A stretch of DNA of 64,000 nucleotides from Pyxicephalus adspersus (taxonomy: Eukaryota; Chordata; Amphibia; Anura; Pyxicephalidae), in NCBI RefSeq assembly GCF_032062135.1, contig NC_092862.1, positions 69,029,210 to 69,093,209 on the forward strand, read 5' to 3'. Below the pieces are notes generated by a model, which ran no database searches, was not told the DNA's origin, and was given only the letters and a program-made list of their open reading frames with translations. This document shows, piece by piece, positions 57,486 to 64,000 of this stretch. The stretch's first letter is position 1; every line of letters starts with the position of its first letter. A program made the position numbers and the translations under genes.

Positions 57486-57890
57486 TAATAAAGCAGAACT
57501 TTCACCCAAAGAAATAAAAAATACCAGTTACCTTTACTAGTGAAAGGCATTTGATTACCTCCACAAACTCCTGTAGGTCTCAAGCTGTCCTGGCTTCTCT
57601 CTTCTTTCTGATGCAGACGGGATTCTTCTTCTTCCAGGTTGTGGTTACGTCACCTGACCTCATACTGCACATGTGCAAGATTGGGTGACGTGTCTTCCTG
57701 ATAAAGAAAATACATTCTTTTTACATTATATGAAAGCTCTTTATGATGCATACCCAGTATTGGGCATGCATAGAAGTAGCAGGCCACGACCTCCTGGCAT
57801 ATGTAATGTATGTATCCCAGGAGGCTGCAGGTGTCCACTTCAGCCTTTTCCACTAGAAGGGGAGGGGTCCTCTCCAGTAATGTTTTAAAA
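57486..57890 (+). mobile_element. Repeat of the AACTAAACC-edge family
   Basis: Edge AATAAAGCAGAACTTTCACCC. The interior has TTACGTCACC, GTGCAAGATTGGGTGACGT and TATCCCAGGAGGCTGCAG, the family words seen at 4680-5110. Non-coding. Confidence 0.6.
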
Positions 57891-58097
57891 AAAGAATGTT
57901 TTATATAAAATAAAAAAAACTAATTTTAACATTAAATGCTACCATTTGGCTCCATGCTGCTAGGATCGTAATTGCCACTACACAGTTTTTAGCAAAATTT
58001 CCTTGCATATGGACTTGGCCTGATCAGTTGTTACCTTCCTACAATCAAGTTAAGTTTTTCCGAGCAAATAATGACTGTTAAAAAGCCCTTTGTTTCC

Positions 58098-58178
58098 ACT
58101 CACTTTCAAATCAGCTAGGTTCACTGATGAAAGTATATCCTCTCCAGCCTTGGAGAGCTTTAATAATTCAGGCTCATT
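58098..58178. mobile_element. Palindromic MITE, copy 4, right half only
   Basis: CTAGGTTCACTGATGAAAGT, ATATCCTCTCCAGCC and TTGGAGAGCTTTAATAATTCA match the right arms of copies 1 and 3. The left arm is absent, so it is truncated. Confidence 0.8.
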
Positions 58179-58179
58179 G

Positions 58180-61100
58180 CATCCTGAAGTAGATGTGCTA
58201 CAGCAGTCTGGTTTTTAATGTGTCGATTTCTGCTGAAACATTCAGATAGCAGAATCAAAATTTGGCATTAAGCAATTTGGTTCAGGCTGACTCTGGCATT
58301 ATTTTCTTGTTGCACAATTGGCCCCCCTGGTATCAGTTGACCATTGTTTGTATCCACAGCCTACCTTAGTATTGTTGCTGACGTTGTCAATTCATTTCTG
58401 ACCACAGTGTATCCATATTCTGATGATAAGTCATCTTGAACTAGTTTCTTGAATATGACAATTAGTTTATTGTACATAAATGGTATTCATAGGCACCAGA
58501 TATTAATCCAATAAAGTACCTTTGGGAGGTGGTAGAATAGGAGATTGCACTATGGATGTGCAGATAACAAATTTGCAGCAATGGTGTTATGCTAACATGT
58601 GAATATGGTTCAAAATTCCTGTTTCCAGCATCTTTTCTTGGTAAATCTATGCCATTAAGAATTTTGGCAATTTTGAAAGAAAATTGCCACCTTAAAAACC
58701 TCCATAAATTCACTTCAGCTAATCTTTCCTCATAGATGTGGTCATCTATGCCTCTTATCAGATTAGTTTTTCTTTTTAAACTATCAAATATCTTCCCAAC
58801 TTTAGAAAATGCCCTTTTTTTAAAAAAAAGTTACCAAAGTGGCCTTGTGCCAATCTAATTGTACCAAGCACAGACCAAGGAGGAAGATTTAGCTGCCATT
58901 CAACCAAGGACTAAATCACATTTTCCATTCCATTGTTCTTTAAAGATTTTTCTTTATAGATGCATGTACATTTTGGTGAACTAAAATGCAGGTGCATTGT
59001 CTGCTATACAGTATGTATAGCAAATGGGAACTCCAACAGGTAGTGAGGGAAAGATTATTTAAAAAATTTGAAGCATTTCACTTTTTGAGCAGGTCTGCAA
59101 TGATAATGTTAACATTTCTGTTTATGGTTTGCCACAGTGACTTCAGAGTTTTTGACACACAGAAAAATCATGAAGCAAATGTATGTCACGGACCAGTAAC
59201 TCATTGTTTTGAAACAGCAATGACAGCTTATAGGTTTCCATTTACCAGAAAGGCTGAATGAGGATGAGGCAAATACAGGACTCATTTTGGTCATTTATAT
59301 TATTTTTAACAGATAAATGTTTAACAGATAAATAAAAAGAATAGAAAAATCTCGGGAAGTCTTTCATTAATCAAGGACAAATCTCTCTAACATAGATCCA
59401 GAAAAAAAGTTCTAACCCTTTTATACTGAATCCAACTTCGAAAAAAAACGTTTTAGTTACATGGTACACTGTAATTACATGATTTTTTTTTTTGCATTTC
59501 TTTATCCTATTTTCTGTTAGTTTTACAAGTTGTCAATTAAATGTGACAGGGTGTGTTTTCAGAGATTGTCTGCTTGTATCTTTACACATTTTAGCTGCAA
59601 CTATAAACATCCTGTTCATCAGTCTCACTTTTGACCCCCTCCATTAATCTCAGTTTTGAATCATATCTTCCAATGAACGTGAAAATCATGTGAAAAGACA
59701 AGTTGTTGACAATCTACAATGTTTTTGCAGATCAACAAAAAGCTGCCATGTGTTGCTGATGCTGGATCGTTTGGGACATGAGGACACAGGCAACACTAAA
59801 AACATTGTAAAATGTTCTAACTTTTTCTGTGCTTCAATTTAAGGGATTCTCCATGACATCCAGACATATGGAGATTTTTTTCCAGTAGGTTTTATAACTG
59901 ACAATAAAGGGTTAAATAATGAATAACAAATGAAGGTAAAAACCCAACTAATGTTTACCTTTGCCAATCTATGTTTCTGCTAGGCAATCCCTAGTAGAGC
60001 TCCTGTCATTGTTAAGCCAATCCAGCAAGGGGCAGTCAAGTACAGGTGTCCCCAGCTGCCCCTGCTAGCTCGACCAGGCTATCATCATCTGGCATCATTA
60101 CTATACGTTATTAGGTGGTAAATGTCTGTGTTTCAAGCTCAGAAAAGGAAAAATCTAAGTCAGAGTCAACTCTGACCGGATTTCACCGCATACTTGGGTT
60201 AATGTTGGACCTTTTTTTTTTGTTCATATCATAACAGTTTTACAGTACATTTTTTTTTCTTTATTTATTTTACATTTGTTTTCTTACTCCATTAGCATTG
60301 AGCATTTTCTTAACTGACCTGGGTCAAAGTCTGAGGGGGCTAACATCTACCCTTTTTAGATTCTCATAAAATTATTATTTTTAGCTGTCTAATTATTATT
60401 AGTGATAGATTACTTAATGGGATGCATTCATTTTATGCATTTTATGGCTTTTTAAAGGCCAAACAAGGGCAAAAGAAGGTAATTTTTTATGTTTAATATA
60501 TTTTTGAAAAAACATCAAATTATATCCATTGGTAACCTGTTTTCTGTAATTTATGGGGTTTTCTATGAGAATATACTTATTCACATTAACTACAGTTTAC
60601 CCAATAACTACAATTTAACTACAGTATTACAATCCTAAATAAACTTGACCATCTATAGAGCAATTTATAAAGTTTTCAGCAGCTCAAAATGGGTCTCTAT
60701 GAATTTCTGTTTTTGAGCAGTGACAGTTGATTGGGAATATGCAACAAATAGGTGAATTGATTTGTCAGTACTAAGAAAGTAGAAACAGTGTGATGTTCTC
60801 CAAAGTTGTAAGGCATTTTGACATGGACGTATGACAGTTACATTTAGGGTGTGTCTTGCTGACATATGATTATGAAATTTTGCACAAGAAGATGTAAAAG
60901 AGGATAACATGCATCAACAAGCTCAAGTCATGGATGTCAGAAAGGTAGTGTATATGAAGCTAAAGTTTGTGTATATTAAAAAAAGAACTTTTCCAGCAGA
61001 CATAAAAGCATAACTTTAATTGATATCGGGTACTACCTTCTGCAGTGGTGTAGACTCCCCATACAAATGCCCACTAACACCTACTTGGTTGCAAAACAAA

Positions 61101-61180
61101 GTATGAGTCTTCCTCCTCTTCCTCATACTACATCAAATCCAGCTTCTAACATGAAAATGAGCAAGATGACTAAATGACAA
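58180..61180. other. AT-rich sequence, nothing identified
   Basis: No gene or classified repeat. A somewhat GC-richer patch at 59990-60115 has no recognisable content. Confidence 0.5.
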
Positions 61181-61190
61181 ATTTAGTTAC

Positions 61191-61870
61191 TCTAATGCGC
61201 CTGGGCACACAAACCACAGCCAACTCCAAAAGTCCTTTTATCGTGTTTTATTATAGTCATAAAACAAGACAGGGGTATTTACAGATGTCAAGTCCGATAA
61301 GCATAGTACAGGAGGGTAAGGCAAAGGCAGGTCAGGAACAATCCGAGGTCAGGGCAGGCAGCAGACAAGAGAGGTCACAAACAATCCGAGGTCAGGACAG
61401 GCAGAGTTCAGGACAGGTTCCCCTTAAATGGCCAGAGTGACCAATGACCTTGCGCCACCTGCACCATTTGATTGGAGGTTAACTGAATCCCCTGTGGCCC
61501 ATTGGCCGCAGGAAATTCAAACTAACTATGTCCCGTGGCGAGGCAGCCGAGTGCCACGCCCTCGGGGGGTACAAGAGGCACGTGTGGTAGCGCGCGCACC
61601 TCTTGCACAGCACCCCTGGGACGTGCCCTACTTTGCACAACCAAAGGAGTGCTGAGAACAGGACATTCTGTAATCACGTCCATAGCGATGCAAGGGATGC
61701 CGCCTGGCGGAACAGTAGTTTGGCCAGGACGGATCCCTCCGCCTGCAGAGATAGACACGCTGCGAGCAGGGCAGCAACCACTGCCATGCTGCCTGCTACA
61801 GCGGCGTCTCCCTCTGTGGCTGGGATCCCCAGGGACGACGCGGGCTCGCAGGACAGGTAAGTTCCTTACA
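61191..61870 (-). mobile_element. Solo LTR, GC-rich, with exact 5-bp target duplication
   Basis: GTTAC at 61186-61190 and at 61871-61875 flanks a 680-base unit. On the minus strand it starts TGTAAGGAAC and ends near ATTAGA, one change from the expected ..CA. An AATAAAAC polyadenylation-like word lies at about 61256-61249 (minus) and a C/T-rich stretch with two TGACCTCGGATTGTT words precedes it, as in an LTR R-U5 region. The LTR differs from the family at 46.1 kb. Long frames on both strands (141 and 130 codons) are due to its GC content and are not genes. Confidence 0.75.
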
Positions 61871-61969
61871 GTTACCTCCTCTATGGGTATCAACAATAGA
61901 CATGCATTCCTAATAAACTGCCAGTGATTTGGGTTGAAGAAACCCAAATGTAATTGCTTTATAATACAT

Positions 61970-62275
61970 CAGATAGTCAATGATTTCTTCCATTTGTTTG
62001 TACAGGTGGTACATCACAATTAACGTTGGATTCCAGTAAGTGGGCATGTTACAAATTATTTTGTAGAGTCTGTCTCCTCAAGGTCACAAGAGCATTTTTT
62101 TGCAGTGCAGGGTCTGCTAAAATGGGCCCTCACCTTTCTGGCCATGGCCAAGACACATTGGAAGCAAGGGTAGCTCTTCAGGAATGACCCTTGCAAGGCA
62201 GGAAGCATAAATTAAGTTGCCAGGTGAAGAGCAGCCACAATATTGGTCCTGTTGTCAGTGACCACATTGCCAATT
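61970..62275 (-). pseudogene. hAT-family transposase fragment (ZBED-like type)
   Basis: The minus strand from 62263 reads VTDNRTNIVAALHLA, a stop, then a piece with CVLAMARKVRAHFSRPC; after a frame change, PTYWNPTLIVMYHLYKQMEE and IIDYL (62046-61973). The order TDN...NIV-A, K-V-x-x-H-F, P-T-x-W-N-x-T, L-Y-x-Q is that of the hAT transposase core, including the Asp of TDN that belongs to the catalytic domain. Spacing of 221 bases between TDN and the W-N-x-T block fits the family. At least one stop and one frameshift; the BED finger and C-terminal dimerisation part are absent. It begins about 100 bases from the solo LTR. Confidence 0.8.
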
Positions 62276-62279
62276 TAAA

Positions 62280-63920
62280 AATAGCAGCCAGGGTACAGGA
62301 AAGCCAGGGCACAATTTGTTTCTGCCCAGTGGGAAGTAACTCTCCTGTGGTGTGTCGAAGCTTAGCTAACTTCTTTCTGCCACCACTGCTGATGTGCTCA
62401 TTAGTGGTGCTGGTTTATTCTCCTGCTGCATATAGTTTAGTGAATTTTAGATCCAGAACCAAGATTGAGTTTGAGTCAAGGACCCCTAGCTTTTGCTAGT
62501 ATCTTGCAAGGCCTACTTCCATTGCAAGTCCTATTTTGACCCAACTATGTTATTTTTAACCTAGCTTAATTTGTGTTTTTACGTTAACATGCTTATTTTT
62601 ACAAAATGAAAAAATGTAAACATTTTGTACAAAATGTACATTTTTTACAAAATGAGAAAATGAGCATTTTTTGGCAACAATGGCAAAAAATTGCTTGTGT
62701 ATCACTGAAAATATATGCTGGTATATTGCTTGCTTAAAGTGAAACTAAACAAAAAATATAAAAATTGCAAGAAAGTACAGGTGGTTTCCATTCTGCAGTA
62801 AAACATACTTTCCTGCCTGTTTGCTATCTGAGATGTACACTGAGCTGTGCCTGCAGTTAGTATCATAATAAAATAAAATGTCAAATAGTAAAACAACAAG
62901 TGTTTCCATCAGATTTAATCTGTAACAACATGTTTTTTGGATTATAATTAGGAAAAACAGCCCCAAGTGATAGACAGTGAAAAAAAGGCATTTTTGACTT
63001 ACATGCATTACATATACAAGGAGGATAATTCTTTCGACACCTCCAGATAAGAGCATTACTGCCTAAGTAGACACTAACGAATTGTCAGTGCTGTCCCGTG
63101 TTAGGACATCTCCAAAACCAGACATTTTCCTTCTATTACAAATGGCTACATGGATCAATAGGAGGGTAAAGGGAAACAAAGTACATACTGCGGTCCAGGC
63201 ATTGAAGCTTTTACTCTCTTTTTCAATTCCATCTTTGTAATAGTTAGGTTATACTGTTTCAGCAATTACCATTTCTTTTTACATTTGGTGTCCTAAATTG
63301 CCACTGCCCAGAACAGACAATATAAACTAGGATAGATGCTGTGTAGGCTTTTGACATGCTAGACTTTTAGCTCTTCATTTTTCAGCAACCAGTACTGAAA
63401 ATTTCAACAAAAATCTAAAATAAAATAAAAATGCAAAAATACATACAGACATAGTTCATGTAAACTCTTTTTAATGCATCGAAAATATTAATAGCATTTA
63501 ATCTTTCCGACCCACTTGTAGACAAGTTTCAGCTTTGTGACTATTTTGATATTAATTCATATTAATTTAATTCTAAGCATGAATAGAGAATAAAGTGTGA
63601 AAAGTTTGATTAATAAATGTAGTATACTTTGAAATGTGAAATGTCACAATGTTTCAGTCAAGTGGAAACATGCACTGTCATGACAACACTGTAATATTAA
63701 ATCATGCTGGCTTGGCAATACTTTGACCTAAATCAACTGAACTAGAAATCCATTAAATGATTTCATTTTTTGTCTTTCCAGTTATTGATTGTACTCATGT
63801 AGAACCAACAAAACCCTCAGCTGAATCACTAAGTGAAATTGTTCTGAAAGCATGTTTAGTATAAATGGCTTGACGAGAGGGACAACCAGCAACTATGTAT
63901 TTTGCCGCTATTATATCTTA
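62280..63920. other. Mostly unidentified; AACTAAACC-edge repeat at 62737
   Basis: CTTAAAGTGAAACTAAACAA at 62735-62754 is a worn edge of the recurrent repeat family, which may run to about 63060. No gene. A short A/T repeat of ACAAAATG words lies at 62600-62660. Confidence 0.45.
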
Positions 63921-64000
63921 AGCTGCGTACACACTTCCAATTAATATCGTTGGTAAACGAACGACGAACGATCCTGCACGATATCTGCGAACGATCGTAT
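63921..64000 (+). mobile_element. Left end of a palindrome-rich element, cut by the window edge
   Basis: After TTAA, the sequence GCTGCGTACACACTTCCAAT is followed by CGTTGG, AACGAACGACGAACGAT and CGAACGATCGTAT. The CpG-rich, self-complementary words contrast with the AT-rich flank. I know similar sequence as a frequent short DNA-transposon end in frogs, but not its name. Confidence 0.5.

Noticed and set aside
61522..61947. Overlapping 141- and 130-codon frames on opposite strands
   Set aside because: Both lie mostly inside a GC-rich solo LTR with exact flanking duplication; neither shows a protein family.

Overview
This is a vertebrate intergenic or intronic window, AT-rich and with no host gene I can support. 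The longest open frame is 147 codons, and every frame with recognisable protein similarity belongs to a decayed transposable element. The mixture of transposons points to an amphibian, most likely a frog. It contains L1/Tx1-type LINEs, a Ngaro-type tyrosine-recombinase retrotransposon with an SGNH hydrolase, a Penelope-like element, a tRNA-headed SINE, solo LTRs, hAT, mariner and piggyBac-like relics and many palindromic MITEs. The species call is inference.

Layout. 1-4.4 kb: mostly unique AT-rich DNA. 4.4-5.1 kb: a SINE scrap and a MITE-like repeat. 5.9-7.5 kb: Penelope-like element on the minus strand with a readable GIY-YIG endonuclease. 10.55-11.4 kb: a 108-bp triplication, then a mariner remnant holding a small MITE. 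14.05-14.6 kb: diverged LTR. 16.4-18.17 kb: L1 ORF2 3' end with a nested palindromic MITE. 18.17-22.14 kb: the Ngaro element on the minus strand (gag end, RT, RNase H, tyrosine recombinase, SGNH, split repeats). 23.0-24.2 kb: GC-richer non-autonomous DNA element with an internal duplication. 25.4-25.7 kb: MITE-like repeat. 27.7-28.67 kb: hAT-type element with an exact 8-bp target duplication. 28.9-31.3 kb: L1 ORF1 and ORF2 remnant. 32.4-33.2 kb: degenerate repeat split by a MITE. 34-35.4 kb: minisatellite, near-perfect hairpin, LTR fragment. 36.2-37.5 kb: second copy of the 23-kb element with a SINE nested in it. 37.58-38.0 kb: piggyBac-like element with TTAA ends. 42-44.2 kb: MITEs and a 54-bp tandem array. 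46.1-48.47 kb: solo LTR, then an L1 3' end. 48.8-49.7 kb: two MITEs. 52-55.5 kb: AT microsatellite, hAT-type MITEs, a hairpin. 57.3-58.2 kb: three repeat scraps. 61.2-62.3 kb: solo LTR beside a hAT transposase fragment. 63.92 kb to the end: the start of another element, cut by the window edge.

Nothing here acts as a set of host genes. The window records serial insertion and decay: LINE enzymes are the kind that could have mobilised the SINE, and autonomous hAT, mariner and piggyBac elements elsewhere are the likely drivers of the MITEs. I found no convincing new biological system. The most informative pieces are the Ngaro element with its SGNH module, the Penelope endonuclease with a single in-frame stop, the hAT transposase fragment, and several elements whose target-site duplications can be read exactly.
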